DNA of 64,000 nt from Candidatus Hydrogenedentota bacterium (GTDB lineage: Bacteria > Hydrogenedentota > Hydrogenedentia > Hydrogenedentales > JAEUWI01). Below the pieces are notes generated by a model. That model was not told where the DNA came from, ran no database searches, and saw nothing but the letters and a program-made list of their open reading frames with translations. The position numbers were made by a program, and so were the translations under genes. The stretch is from assembly GCA_016182605.1 (NCBI GenBank), contig JACPGE010000089.1, positions 35,340-99,339 of the forward strand, written 5' to 3'. Positions 52,764-62,831 of the stretch are shown here, one piece after another; positions within the stretch are counted from its first letter, which is position 1, and each line of letters starts with the position of its first letter.

Positions 52764-53633
52764 TCAGGAATTCAGCGCCGTGAGCGCGGCCCAAGCCCGG
52801 CTGACCGGTGTTGGTCCGGGATACCGTATGTACGTTACGTGGCCGTCGAGGTAGAGCACATTCGCGCCTCCGGGAATGTGATTGAAACCCACGTCGGTGT
52901 CGCCGCCGTCGACGAGCGTGGTGACGCTGTCGAACATGGTCCAGATCGTGCTTGCGGCTTCGGCGCTCGCCGCGGGATTGTTGATGTCGGTAATGAAGAA
53001 GCGTTCGATGCCCTCTCTCAGCCGGTACAACGTATTGTCGCCGGCATCGAGGTCTTCCTCCACGAAGGCTGGATCGTTGAGCGATTCCGCATTCCAGGTG
53101 GCGAACTGCGCGCTCAATCCGCCGAACGCGATCAGGAATTCGACACGGAAATAGTCGAGCGGATTGCCAAGCACATCGTTTTCGTCCACTGCGGGGCTGA
53201 TGAGGAGGTCCGATGGGGAGGCGTAGGCAGTGTAGAGATAGGAGAAGGGGAGCCCCATCTGGCAGGAGGCTTCAAGCGCCGACACATCCTCCACGCTGTT
53301 GTCCCCGTCGGAAGGGCAAAGCAACACGGCGGGATCGGTCAGGTATTCGGGGTAGAGATGGTCGAAGTTGGGCGTGCCCGGGATGGTTTCCACCCGGGTG
53401 GGCACGAGGGTGTCATCGCAGACGAAGAGCGAATAGGCGGGCCAGCGTTCGCCCTTGGATTCATTCGCGTACATCTTGAAGACGACGCCCATCTGCTTGA
53501 GGTTGTTCTGGCAACTGGCCCGCCGTGCCGCCTCCCGGGCGCGCGCAAGCGCCGGGAGCAAGATGGCGGCGAGTATGCCGATGATGGCGATCACCACCAG
53601 GAGTTCGATGAGTGTAAAACCGCGTTTGCCCAT
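52764..53633 (-). CDS. DUF1559-like type II/IV pseudopilin
   Basis: 289 residues from ATG 53633 with AAGGG nine bases upstream. The prepilin site [28 protein letters not shown] is perfect: cleavage after Gly, Phe +1, Glu +5. It then reads [21 protein letters not shown], and near the C-terminus [22 protein letters not shown], the H-x9-DG-type ending of the planctomycete DUF1559 pseudopilins (here with Asn-His and LYLDGHV). Such proteins are processed by a prepilin peptidase and assemble in a periplasmic fibre or secretion apparatus. They occur in very many copies in these lineages. Confidence 0.93.
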   Translation of the reverse strand: MGKRGFTLIELLVVIAIIGILAAILLPALARAREAARRASCQNNLKQMGVVFKMYANESKGERWPAYSLFVCDDTLVPTRVETIPGTPNFDHLYPEYLTDPAVLLCPSDGDNSVEDVSALEASCQMGLPFSYLYTAYASPSDLLISPAVDENDVLGNPLDYFRVEFLIAFGGLSAQFATWNAESLNDPAFVEEDLDAGDNTLYRLREGIERFFITDINNPAASAEAASTIWTMFDSVTTLVDGGDTDVGFNHIPGGANVLYLDGHVTYIRYPGPTPVSRAWAALTALNS

Positions 53634-53778
53634 GTTGCTGCCCTTCCCTTCACTGCCCATAGTTCCGATCCACATGCGCCAGCATGCGCCAAGCGGTGAA
53701 AATTGTCAAGCGGTCCGCCCGCGGAAACATTGACCCCCATGGCATTCCGCAAGTTGGGAAACCCGCCACGCGTTTGAA

Positions 53779-55506
53779 CTATTCGTTTTTCCGCACCGGC
53801 GGACTGGTCTTGCGGCCCACTTCGCTTTCCGGGACCAGTTCGCCGAAGTAGGCTTCGTTTTGCTCTGCCAGGCGGATGGTGCGGTGACACACGTGGCAAT
53901 CGAAAACGTCGTCCACCACGGCCTCGTCGGGGATGCGCAGGAAGGTGCTGCAGAAGGGGCAGGCGATGCTCTTCTCGTCGGTCTTGTGGTAGTCCTGGAG
54001 GATGCGGTCGATCTTGCCCTCGCGGTAACACTTTATCAGGGCCTCCGCACAGAAGGGATCGAACTGGGTGCTTTTCCCCTTTTCGATCTCCGAGATGGCG
54101 ATCTCCGGATCGAGCCCCTTGCGGTAGGGGCGGTTGCTTGTCATCGCGTCGAATGCGTCGGCCACGGCCACGACGCGGCCTTCGATCGGGATCTCTTCCC
54201 CGCCGAGCCCGGTGGGATAGCCGCGCCCGTCGAAGCGTTCGTGGTGGTAGAGGCAATAGGGGATGAGGGGCTTGAGGAAATCCACGTCCTGCAGGAGCTG
54301 GGCCCCGCGCTCTGGGTGGACCTTCATTTTGTCGAATTCTTCCTCGGTGAGCCGCGCGGGTTTTCGGAGGATGCTGTCGTCGACGGCGATCTTGCCCACA
54401 TCGTGGAGGACACCGCCCATGCGCACCTCGTTCAGTTTTTCCGCGCCCCAACCCAGTTCCTTGGCGATTTCCAGGGAAAAATTCGTGACGCGCCAGGTGT
54501 GGCCCACGGTGTAGTGGTCCCGCAATTCGATCGCATTGGCCAGCACGATGAGGGTGTCTTCGTAGGCCTGCTGGATCTTCAACACATACTGCGCGTTCTT
54601 TATGGCGATGGCGGCGGGTCCGGCAAGGGCCACGACGAGTTCGAGATCGCTGGAGACGAAGGCGTTGGTGGTGCCGCGCGTGTCGACATACATGACGCCG
54701 AGCGTTTCCTGCTGGTGCTGGAGGGGGACGCACATGGCCGAGGAAATGTTCTGACTGATGATGCTGGCGCCGGCCTCGAAGCGCGAGTCGTCCGACGCGT
54801 CAAACGTGATGACCGCCTCTCCTTGCAGAAAGGCCCGGTTCACGATGGTGGAACTGATCTTGACCTCGGCATTGTCTTTGCCCGACCGGACGTATTCGGT
54901 GGAGAGTTCGCCGGTCTTCTGATCCTTGAGAAGAATCACGCCATTGTGTGCGGGCACCAGGGTGAATACCTGCTCGATGACGCGTTCGAAAAGCTTGCCC
55001 AGGTTTGTCTCGCTAGCGATGATCTGGTTGGCCAGGTAGACCGCCTTCAGGCGTTTCTGCGTGGCCACCAGCACTTCATCTTTTTCGTTCGCCTTGGGCG
55101 CCTGAAAGAAGGTCTCGTAAACGTTGGCCGCGCTTGCCGCTTCGAAGCGGCCTTCCGGCGCCTGCTCAAACCGCACCCCGCCTTGAGAGCCGGCATCCTT
55201 GCTGTCGGTCTCGTCTTCGTCGGCTTCGAAGCGCAACTGCTGGGTGCCCAGCCGGATGACGTCGCCGTTGGAGAGTTTGTATTCCAGAATGCGGCGATCG
55301 CCGATAAAGGTGCCATTGCCGCTGCCGAGGTCGCGCAACATATAGCCCCGGGCGACTTTCTCGATGACAGCATGCTTCCGGGAGATTTGGAGATCGTCCA
55401 GATGCAGACCATTGTCCGGATTGCGGCCGATGGTCACAGACGCGTCCAAATTGATTGTACGTCCGCTCTGATCGCCCGTTAACACCACCAAGCGGGTATT
55501 CGCCAT
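53779..55506 (-). CDS. FHA-GAF-HD-GYP signalling protein with C-terminal zinc ribbon
   Basis: 575 residues, ATG 55506 with AGGAG nine bases upstream. FHA domain at about 1-95 (VTIGRNPDNGLHLDDLQISRKHAVI, GSGNGTFI) binds phosphothreonine. A GAF domain covers about 150-310 (PAHNGVILLKDQKTGELSTEYVR). The HD-GYP domain (about 325-500) has VGHTWRV, GGVLHDVGKIAVDD, YHHERFDGRGYPTGL and VADAFDAMTSNRPYRKG, so all the metal ligands for c-di-GMP hydrolysis are present. The end carries CPFC and CHVC pairs, a zinc ribbon not usual in this family. It may link Ser/Thr kinase signals to c-di-GMP turnover. Confidence 0.94.
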   Translation of the reverse strand: MANTRLVVLTGDQSGRTINLDASVTIGRNPDNGLHLDDLQISRKHAVIEKVARGYMLRDLGSGNGTFIGDRRILEYKLSNGDVIRLGTQQLRFEADEDETDSKDAGSQGGVRFEQAPEGRFEAASAANVYETFFQAPKANEKDEVLVATQKRLKAVYLANQIIASETNLGKLFERVIEQVFTLVPAHNGVILLKDQKTGELSTEYVRSGKDNAEVKISSTIVNRAFLQGEAVITFDASDDSRFEAGASIISQNISSAMCVPLQHQQETLGVMYVDTRGTTNAFVSSDLELVVALAGPAAIAIKNAQYVLKIQQAYEDTLIVLANAIELRDHYTVGHTWRVTNFSLEIAKELGWGAEKLNEVRMGGVLHDVGKIAVDDSILRKPARLTEEEFDKMKVHPERGAQLLQDVDFLKPLIPYCLYHHERFDGRGYPTGLGGEEIPIEGRVVAVADAFDAMTSNRPYRKGLDPEIAISEIEKGKSTQFDPFCAEALIKCYREGKIDRILQDYHKTDEKSIACPFCSTFLRIPDEAVVDDVFDCHVCHRTIRLAEQNEAYFGELVPESEVGRKTSPPVRKNE

Positions 55507-56484
55507 GTATCCGAACTCCTGGTTGACCAGCCCATCCAGCCCGAAGGCCTTGCACTATCCCACGTTATAGCACGAATTATAGTGGAAGCCAAGCGGAACA
55601 ATACAACCTGCGGGATGGAGGCACGGAAGGGTGGGGAGTGCTCGGGCTCCGGCTGACCGGGAGCACACCCGATATTTCTTGGCGCTTGTGATGCTTTGCT
55701 ATGTAGAGGGCAAAACATTGCATTGTGCCGACGGGAAGGATTTTGCGAAACGAAAGGGGTCGGGGTTAATTGTAACCACGGATGGAGACTGATGCGGATG
55801 GGGGGGAAGAGGCGCTTCGCGTGCCACGGAACACACGGAGCACACGGAAGGCGGAAGCGGAAGCGGAAGCGGGAGGAATCAAACCACGAATGAACACGGA
55901 TGCACTCGAATGGGGAGGGGGTGGAAGGAGCCGAAGAGATAGGATTCGAAACGAGGGTGCGGGGGGAAACGCCACCACGGATGGACACTGATGCACTTGG
56001 CGCTGCATAGCCGCAAGCAAAGCAAAGCCGAGTGCCACTCGGCGATCCCAGAGAGGGAATTCACGCAAAGAGGCCAAGCCGCAAAGTCTGGGGACAGCCC
56101 CTCGCCGGTGCAGGATGGTGCTGCGGGGCCGGGGTCTGTGGCGCCCGGCGGGGACAGCCCCCTTGGGTTGAGGGGGAGTTCGCCGAAGTAAGCATCGAGG
56201 CTTTCGAAGCATCACGTCGCTCGACGAGCGTCGTGATTGGCGCGTCAACGCGTACGGTGTGTAGCGAACAGAAGCGGCCTTTGGGGAAGTGGAGTTGACT
56301 GTTGAGGAAATTCCTGTTGGGCGATCCCGTGCGTGCAAGGGGGCTGTTCGGGTGCTTCGATGGGCAATCCCCGCGCTCATCGAACGAAGGGCAGCTTTGG
56401 GCGCTTAATAAAAATTAAAATGCCAATAATTATGAAGAGCGAGGTGCGTTGGCGTGCCGGCTGCGCCACGTCGAAACTGCGGAC
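55507..56484. repeat. Repeat-rich non-coding region
   Basis: Nearly 1 kb without a supported gene. It contains three diverged copies of CCACGGATG-type units (55776, 55884 and 55975 on), GGGGACAGCCCC elements (56090-56110 and 56150-56167), a palindrome (56211-56237) and a 41-base module (56350-56390), both with relatives near 15.3-15.4 kb. Open frames here are low-complexity (His-Gly, Arg-Lys) and not credible as proteins. Confidence 0.6.
56211..56237. repeat. REP-like palindrome, copy 2
   Basis: ATCACG-T-CGCTCG, a central A, then CGAGCG-T-CGTGAT. Twelve base pairs with one T-T mismatch. It shares its CTCG-n-CGAGC core and following ATTGG with the copy at 15382-15404. Confidence 0.62.
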
Positions 56485-58914
56485 TCAGCGCGCCAGGGCC
56501 CACTTGTCCTTGAACCAACTGAGCACGAGGTCGTCGAGTTTCAGGGTGGTCTGGGTGTTTTCGAAGAGCAGGCCGAGGGAGCAGGTGGCGGCGCCTTCGG
56601 GGACCGGCACGCGTTTCTTGAGGAGGCGCCATTCGGCTTCGGGGGCGGCGTCGGGTCGCCCCTTATCGAGGGTGACGGCGTGGAGGAAATAGCCCTCTTG
56701 ATCGAAGAAGTTGATCGTGAGTGTACAGGCAGGTGCGCCGGTGGCGCCGGGCAGCGGCGTGGCTGGGCCGGACTGGAGCCAGCCGAGGCATTCGAGGAAG
56801 CCGTAGCGGGCGGGTGATCCGTCCAGAGGGAAGCGGGGGGTGAGTTGGAGGTCGATGCGGGGTGTTGTGGTGTTCGTGTTCTGGAGGACGAGGGCGCGAT
56901 CGCCTTCCTTGATGGCGTCCCGTTCCTCGGACACGAGGACCCCGGGCGCGGTGGCGAGGATCTGGGTGTTCCAGTCCGCAGGGCTGGACTCGAGCGATTC
57001 GGAGGCGAGGGTGCCCACGATCCAATCCTCTCCCGGATAGAGGGCGTGGAGTTGGGGACCGGCCTGGTAGACGAACTGTTCGACGGCGTGGTGTTTTGTC
57101 TGCCAGCGCAGCTCGCCGGACCCGAGTTTGGGATGCATTTCGTGGAGGCGGGCACGCACGGTGACGGTGGGGGATGCGTCGTTGCGCTGGAAACGGTATT
57201 CCGGATAGGAAATGTGCATGAGGTCGTCTTCCGTCACGGGGACGCGGATCGTGGTGGTGCGTCCCGCCTGGAGTGCGCCGGCGGCAAGGGTCTGAGAGGG
57301 GGTGCGGAAGGCGATTGCGCCGCCGGGAAAATCGCTGTCTGCGTTGAGGCGGACGATGATATTGCCGGGTGCGACGTTGCGGGCGGTGAACTGGGTGTGT
57401 TCGTTGCGGAGATAGCCCTGGTTGTCCACGAAGTCGGTGGCGAGGTCGCGGTCCAGGCGCTGGCCGGTCTGGAAGAGGACTTCGGGGTAGAGGGTGAAAC
57501 CGAAGTTGCGCACGAGGGCCATGGAAGGGAAGGTGTGGCGGTAGAGCTGCTCGAATTCACGGGGGTTCTGGGTGGCGTCGAGGAGGAGTCCCCCGCCGAG
57601 GAGCATGGTGAGGGCGGCGCCGATCCAGTCGAGGGCCTTGCCGCGCCAGGCGCCGGCCAGGAAGAAGAATACGGGGACGATGAACATGGCGTAGCGGGTG
57701 CCGGATTGGGTGGAGTAGAGGTTGACGGGGACCATCGAAGTGAAGGACATGAGGAGTGCGGCGCCGATCAGGAGGGAAAAGAGCCACCAGGGCCAGCGGT
57801 TGCGCAGGAGGCACCAGAAAATGGCGGGGTAGAACCAGAGCAGGCCGGTGCCCGGGGCGTACCAGAAGGCCCAGATACGCTCCCAACTGATGTATTTGAA
57901 CCAGCCCTCGAAACGGCGCACCACGATGGATTCGGAACGTTCCGGCAGTTCCTTCAAGCGCGCTTCCCGCAGGGCCTGTTGTTCCGGGGTCAGATCCGCG
58001 AGGGTGGGGAGTTTGCCTTCGGCGCGGAGTTTCTCCCGTTCAGCGAAGTCCTTGGGGTGATGCCGGGCCTGGGTACCGCCGTAGTAGTGGTAGAAGTAGC
58101 CCAACTGGGGCAGACCCGCGGCGATGAAGCACAGGAGGACGAAAAGGACGCGCAGGGGTTTGCGGGTTTGCACGAGTTGCCAGAGGAGGAGCGGGAGGGC
58201 GAGGAAGACGAGCGGGGGCTTGATGGCGGTGGCGAGTCCGAGGAGGACGAGTCCAAGTAGCGGATAGGTGCGGAGGGCAAAGTAAAGGGCGCCCGAGACG
58301 AGGGCGAGGAGGATGAGTTCAGAATTGATCCAGAAGACGTAGTTGACGGCGCCGGAGAGCAAGAGGCAGGCGCAGGCGAGGAGGAAACTGACGCGGTGGG
58401 GATTGCGTTCGAGGAGGTGACAGTAAAGAAGGAAGAGGGTGGCTACAAAGCAGAGCGCGTTGAGGACGAGGAAGCCCTTGGCCCCGAAAAGCGCGACGAA
58501 GGGGAGGGCAAGAACGGCAATGTAGAAGGAGTGGGAGCCCCACATGAACTCGCCCTGCCTGCTGCGCTTGGCGTTCTGGCCGATGCTGATGTCCTTCTTG
58601 GGGTCGGGATCGGGGATGCCGACGAAGGTCTCTGGCGAGGCGCTCGCGGCGGCGGCTTCGAGATCGGCCATCTCCACGGTCATGTTGTGGGTGGCGAGGA
58701 GGCTGGTGACGGTGGCGAGGTATTCGTGGCCGTCCGAGGGGAGTTGTATTGAGGTGGAGGCGATGGTGCTCAGGAGGCCGAGGAACACGAGGGCGCAGCC
58801 TGCGAAGCCGAAGCGCCTTGCAGTGCGTGTATCGGTGGATTCTGCGGGGGTTAGGGTTTCGGCGCCGGTGGTTTGACCGTCGCCTGCGCCACGCCCCCAA
58901 AGCGGATTGAACAT
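56485..58914 (-). CDS. Large polytopic membrane protein with glycosyltransferase-like layout
   Basis: 809 residues. About ten transmembrane helices lie between residues 35 and 450, the first followed by an extracytoplasmic loop (SIQLPSDGHEYLATVTSLL) with acidic residues in the place where GT-C enzymes keep their catalytic Asp. A long loop (about 275-340) and a soluble beta-rich C-terminal 350 residues follow. The pattern suggests a GT-C-type mannosyl/arabinosyl transferase, but no definite family motif is seen. Its start lies inside the end of the upstream secreted protein gene (64-base overlap), so the two are probably co-expressed. Confidence 0.75.
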   Translation of the reverse strand: MFNPLWGRGAGDGQTTGAETLTPAESTDTRTARRFGFAGCALVFLGLLSTIASTSIQLPSDGHEYLATVTSLLATHNMTVEMADLEAAAASASPETFVGIPDPDPKKDISIGQNAKRSRQGEFMWGSHSFYIAVLALPFVALFGAKGFLVLNALCFVATLFLLYCHLLERNPHRVSFLLACACLLLSGAVNYVFWINSELILLALVSGALYFALRTYPLLGLVLLGLATAIKPPLVFLALPLLLWQLVQTRKPLRVLFVLLCFIAAGLPQLGYFYHYYGGTQARHHPKDFAEREKLRAEGKLPTLADLTPEQQALREARLKELPERSESIVVRRFEGWFKYISWERIWAFWYAPGTGLLWFYPAIFWCLLRNRWPWWLFSLLIGAALLMSFTSMVPVNLYSTQSGTRYAMFIVPVFFFLAGAWRGKALDWIGAALTMLLGGGLLLDATQNPREFEQLYRHTFPSMALVRNFGFTLYPEVLFQTGQRLDRDLATDFVDNQGYLRNEHTQFTARNVAPGNIIVRLNADSDFPGGAIAFRTPSQTLAAGALQAGRTTTIRVPVTEDDLMHISYPEYRFQRNDASPTVTVRARLHEMHPKLGSGELRWQTKHHAVEQFVYQAGPQLHALYPGEDWIVGTLASESLESSPADWNTQILATAPGVLVSEERDAIKEGDRALVLQNTNTTTPRIDLQLTPRFPLDGSPARYGFLECLGWLQSGPATPLPGATGAPACTLTINFFDQEGYFLHAVTLDKGRPDAAPEAEWRLLKKRVPVPEGAATCSLGLLFENTQTTLKLDDLVLSWFKDKWALAR

Positions 58915-59525
58915 AGGATTACGGTACCGTGTTCACGTTGTTCCCAGTCGGCGTCGGCCAGGGTTAGTTCGATGAAAAGTCCGTTTATGATTTCATTCCA
59001 GGCCGGGTGTCCGGAGAGTTGACCGTCCCAGCCGGGGTGCGGGAGTTGTGTGCCGGGCTTCAGCGCGATCTGCCGTTCTTCCGAGAACGGCCAGTGGTTG
59101 TTGATCGTGTCGCTGGGGTCGGTGTTGCGGCTCCAGAAGAAGCGCACCTTCTGGAGTGGGTGTTCCACGCCGTCGTGTTCGAGGCGAATATCCACGTGCA
59201 GGGCGCCGATCCCTTCCGTGGGTATGGAAAGATTGCGCAGGAGCACCCCCGGGCCGTTCTTCTTGTCTGGCCGGAAGGCAATACCCGTTTCCCCCTCTGC
59301 GATTAGGGCACCATAGATCCTGCTGCCCTCGGGGAGCAGCGCGGTGGTGGTGAAGGGGAGGGTGGTGACGGGGACGCCGCTGCGGGCGGGATAAAGCGCA
59401 TCGTACGCGGCGACGGCAACCTCACGCGGCGCGGCGGGGTTCTCCTCGGCGCGGGCGTTGGGGGCCAGCGTCAGGAGCAATAACGCGAGCGCCCGGAGAC
59501 GGGGCTTCAAGCACAAGGATCTCAC
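58851..59525 (-). CDS. Secreted protein of unknown function
   Basis: 224 residues from a GTG at 59525, which gives a signal peptide (LKPRLRALALLLLTLAPNARA, about residues 6-26). The mature part is beta-rich (VPVTTLPFTTTALLPEG, LHVDIRLEHDGVEHPLQKVRFFW, ELTLADADW) and could be a carbohydrate-binding-like sandwich; no family is recognised. It overlaps the start of the membrane protein downstream by 64 bases. The same frame is open much further upstream (to 60392), but that part is antisense to the nucleotidyltransferase. Confidence 0.65.
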   Translation of the reverse strand: MRSLCLKPRLRALALLLLTLAPNARAEENPAAPREVAVAAYDALYPARSGVPVTTLPFTTTALLPEGSRIYGALIAEGETGIAFRPDKKNGPGVLLRNLSIPTEGIGALHVDIRLEHDGVEHPLQKVRFFWSRNTDPSDTINNHWPFSEERQIALKPGTQLPHPGWDGQLSGHPAWNEIINGLFIELTLADADWEQREHGTVILCSIRFGGVAQATVKPPAPKP

Positions 59526-59699
59526 GGCAGGGCGCTCCAGAAGTTGGTGTGGCCACGACGGGCAGACACGGGCGGATTCTAGCGGAGAGCAGAGGGCATT
59601 GCAACCCGATCCGCGGGTGTGAAGTGGGAGGGGGACAGCGAAACGGGTATACTGGCGGTGCGTGTTCAACAGTAATTGGTGAGAAGGAAAATATCGGCT

Positions 59700-60923
59700 G
59701 TGAATTCCCCCGACGATGCATGGCGGCCCGAGCTGCTCTATCTGCTTGCGCGCGCCACGGGTGGCGCATTGGAGCGGCCGCCGGTGGCGTTGGACGATGC
59801 GGGGTGGCGCGCGGTGATACAGGCCGCGGCGGCGCACCGTCTCATCCCGTTGCTTCATGAGGGAATTCGCGGACTGGACGGGGTGCCCGCGGCGGTGTTG
59901 CGGGTCCTGCACCGGGGTCACCTGAAATGTGCGGCGCTGAACACGGGCATTGCGCATCAACTGGCTCAGGTGGCCCAGGGACTGGACGGTGCGGCGGTAG
60001 ACTTCGTGCTGATCAAGGGGCTGTACCTTTCGGCGGAGATCTATGGCACACTGGCATCGCGGCCCACGAGCGATGTGGATATTCTGGTGCATAGGGAGGA
60101 TATGGAACGGGCGGATCGTTGCTTGGCTGAGTTGGGTTATGCCCTTTCCGGCGGGCGCGCCTGGCAGGAGGCGCACCACTTCCACGCGGTGTACCGCCAC
60201 CCGTCTTTCAAGACGTGTCTGGAGTTGCATTGGCACGTGAGCCCCCCCGATTCGCCCTTCAAGATCGACGTGGCGGACCTGTGGGCGGGTGCGCGCCGGG
60301 TCACTATTGGGGGGAGGGCGGTACGGGTGCTGTCGCCGGAACACACGCTGATCCATCTGGCGATACACGGCGCCTACCAGCATGCGTATCAAGAGGGATT
60401 GCGGGTCTTGTGCGACGTGGCGATGTGCGTGAAGCGCTATGAGGACGAGATGGACTGGGCGGCCGTGGCGGCGGTGGCGCGGTCATGGCGCGCGGAGAAG
60501 TGTACGGCGCTGACCCTGTCGCTGGCGGGAGCGTTGCTGGGCACACCCTTGGCCCAGACGGATCTGGATGGGCTGTGCCCGCGATCGGCGTATGAGGAGC
60601 AGATCGCGGTGGCGGAACAGATCGTCTTTCAGGAGAAGGCAGTGTCGCGGAAGGTGGCGGCGTTCTGGAATGCGAAGGGCCTGCGCGCACGGCTTCGAAT
60701 ACTTGCGCAGCACGTCTTCCTGCCGCGCGACGTGCTCGCCATGCTCTACGAGGCGCCGCGCGAAGGTGTGGTCATTTTCTTGTATTACCCGGTATTGTGG
60801 AAGGACCTGTTGATGCGGCATGGTGGAAAAATCCTGGGCGTGGCGCGGGGCGACGCCGCGTCGCGGGCGGCGATGGACGGCGCGCAACGGCGGAACGATC
60901 TGCTCGGATGGTTTCGCTCATGA
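59700..60923 (+). CDS. Nucleotidyltransferase family protein (NTP_transf_5-like)
   Basis: 407 residues from GTG 59700 (AAGGA eleven bases upstream; TTG 59676 also possible). A helical N-terminal part is followed by the nucleotidyltransferase core: VDFVLIKGLYLSAEIYGTLASRPTSDVDILVHREDME (about 100-137), with the D-x-D pair in SDVDILV, and LELHWHVSPPDSPF later as third acidic/His region. Its gene overlaps the ABC exporter gene by ATGA at 60920-60923. Members of this family occur in several peptide natural-product clusters, including some lasso peptide clusters. It may tailor a peptide, but the donor and target are unknown. Confidence 0.85.
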   Translation: MNSPDDAWRPELLYLLARATGGALERPPVALDDAGWRAVIQAAAAHRLIPLLHEGIRGLDGVPAAVLRVLHRGHLKCAALNTGIAHQLAQVAQGLDGAAVDFVLIKGLYLSAEIYGTLASRPTSDVDILVHREDMERADRCLAELGYALSGGRAWQEAHHFHAVYRHPSFKTCLELHWHVSPPDSPFKIDVADLWAGARRVTIGGRAVRVLSPEHTLIHLAIHGAYQHAYQEGLRVLCDVAMCVKRYEDEMDWAAVAAVARSWRAEKCTALTLSLAGALLGTPLAQTDLDGLCPRSAYEEQIAVAEQIVFQEKAVSRKVAAFWNAKGLRARLRILAQHVFLPRDVLAMLYEAPREGVVIFLYYPVLWKDLLMRHGGKILGVARGDAASRAAMDGAQRRNDLLGWFRS

Positions 60924-62713
60924 GCCGGGGGATTGCCTGGAGCGCCCTGAAGGTGTTTTGCGCGGATTACCTGCGCTATTCCGGGGCGAAGGGGGCGCTT
61001 TCCCTGGTGCTGCTGCTCTTACTGGGCTTCACCGAGGGTGCGGCCCTCATGCTGCTTCTCCCGGCGCTGGAACTGGCGGGGCTGTCCGGCCGGGATGTGC
61101 CCCTGCCCGCCGCAGCGGGCGAGGTGCTGGCGTGGCTGGGCCGGTTGGGCCTGCCCACGACGCTCCCGGGCGTCATCATTTTTTATGTGATACTGGCGAG
61201 CCTGCATGCCCTCCTCACGCAATACCGGAGCAATCTGGACAGTGCGCTGGGCGTGGGCTATGTGCAGCATTGGCGGGATCGGCTGTATGCGCGGATGGCG
61301 GCGGTGTCCTGGCAGGAGTTTCTGCTTTTGCGTCCCGCGGAGATCACCCACGTGCTCACGCAGGAGGTGCAGCGCCTTCAGGGCGGCGCGCGGCAACTTT
61401 CCCAGTTGGTGGCGACGGCGGTCATCACGGCGGTCTACACGGGGGGCTCCTTCCTGCTGGCGCCTCTGGTGACGGGGGTGGCGCTGGCCTGTGGCACGGC
61501 AATGATTCTGGCGTTGAGCCGTTACAACCGCGTATCGCGGGCGACGGGCCACTCGCTGGGCTTGCGGGGCCGGGCCATGTTTACGCTCGCGTCTGAGCAC
61601 CTCAATGGGATGAAGGTGGCGAAGAGTTACGGGCTGGAGCGGGAGCACGTGCGCCATTTTCTGCAGGTGTCGCATGAGATTACGGCGGAACAGCAGCGCT
61701 TTGCCCGCGCCCAGGCCTCGGCCCAGGCCTGGTTCAAGATTGGGGCTGCGGTGGTATTGGGGGGGCTGCTGTATCTGGGGTCCACGCGGCTGGCGCTTTC
61801 GGGTCCCGTGCTGGTGCTGATGGTCTATGTATTTGCCCGGGTGCTGCCGCGCGTGTCGACCCTGCAGCAGGGTTACCAGCAGATCCTGCATGCGCTGCCG
61901 GCGCACGAGGCGTGTCAGGTCCTGCTGCAGCGGCTGGAGGCGGCGGGACAGGCGCTTCCCTCGCAGGAGGGGGAGCCCATGTCGATTCAGGCGGGGGTGG
62001 ATCTGGAGGAGGTCTCGTTCCGCTACCAGGAAGACGGGCCGTGGGTCTTGGAGCGGGTGTCGCTTCGCATTCCGGCGCGGCAGATGACGGCGATTGTGGG
62101 GGCCTCCGGGAGTGGAAAGAGCACCCTGGCCGACGCGATCATGGGGCTGCTGACGCCGGCATCGGGGCGCGTGCTGATAGACGGCGTACCGTTGATGCAG
62201 GCGGAGACCCACCGGCTCCGCCAGGCCATAGGCTATGTGCCGCAGGACACGTTCTTGTTTCACGACACGGTGCGGGCCAATTTGCTGTGGGCGCGGCCTG
62301 GAGCGGAAGAGGCGGCACTGTGGGAGGCGCTGGAGACCGCGGCGGCGGCGGACTTCGTGCGGGCCTTGCCGGAGGGGCTCGATACGATGCTGGGAGAGCG
62401 CGGGGTTCGGGTGTCCGGCGGGGAGCGGCAGCGCATTGCCCTGGCGCGGGCGCTGTTGCGGAAACCTGCGCTGTTGCTGCTGGACGAGGCGACCAGTGCG
62501 CTGGATGCCCAGAACGAGCAGCGGATCCAGGAGGCGGTGGAGCGATTTCACGGTGCATTGACGGTGGTGGTGATTGCGCACCGGCTCTCGACGGTGCGGC
62601 AGGCGGACCAGATCATCGTGCTGGAAGGCGGCCGGGTGGTGGAGCAGGGCACTTGGGGGGAATTGGCGGGAAAAGAGCAGGGGATGATCCGGGGCCTGGC
62701 GAGCCTGACGTGA
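60920..62713 (+). CDS. ABC exporter (fused permease-ATPase)
   Basis: 597 residues from ATG 60920, overlapping the stop of the nucleotidyltransferase (ATGA). Six membrane helices span about 25-310. The ATPase has Walker A GASGSGKST, Q-loop YVPQDTFLF, signature VSGGERQRIALARAL, Walker B LLLLDEATSALD and the switch His in VVIAHRLSTV. No C39 peptidase domain precedes the permease, so it exports an already cut product or a small molecule. This is the type of exporter present in lasso peptide clusters. Five small peptide genes follow after 118 bases, so they are the likely cargo. Confidence 0.94.
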   Translation: MSRGIAWSALKVFCADYLRYSGAKGALSLVLLLLLGFTEGAALMLLLPALELAGLSGRDVPLPAAAGEVLAWLGRLGLPTTLPGVIIFYVILASLHALLTQYRSNLDSALGVGYVQHWRDRLYARMAAVSWQEFLLLRPAEITHVLTQEVQRLQGGARQLSQLVATAVITAVYTGGSFLLAPLVTGVALACGTAMILALSRYNRVSRATGHSLGLRGRAMFTLASEHLNGMKVAKSYGLEREHVRHFLQVSHEITAEQQRFARAQASAQAWFKIGAAVVLGGLLYLGSTRLALSGPVLVLMVYVFARVLPRVSTLQQGYQQILHALPAHEACQVLLQRLEAAGQALPSQEGEPMSIQAGVDLEEVSFRYQEDGPWVLERVSLRIPARQMTAIVGASGSGKSTLADAIMGLLTPASGRVLIDGVPLMQAETHRLRQAIGYVPQDTFLFHDTVRANLLWARPGAEEAALWEALETAAAADFVRALPEGLDTMLGERGVRVSGGERQRIALARALLRKPALLLLDEATSALDAQNEQRIQEAVERFHGALTVVVIAHRLSTVRQADQIIVLEGGRVVEQGTWGELAGKEQGMIRGLASLT

Positions 62714-62831
62714 GCGGCGCTGGAAGTGCTTGGGCTTGATGCAGGGGGGCTGGTCATGGTACTTTCGAGGCGTACCCGTCTGCATTGCCGGGTATGGACC
62801 GTCGTGTCCAACGGATGAAGGAAGTTTTGCC

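Noticed and set aside
59526..60392. Upstream extension of the secreted protein gene on the minus strand
   Set aside because: It is antisense to the nucleotidyltransferase; the signal peptide begins near 59525.
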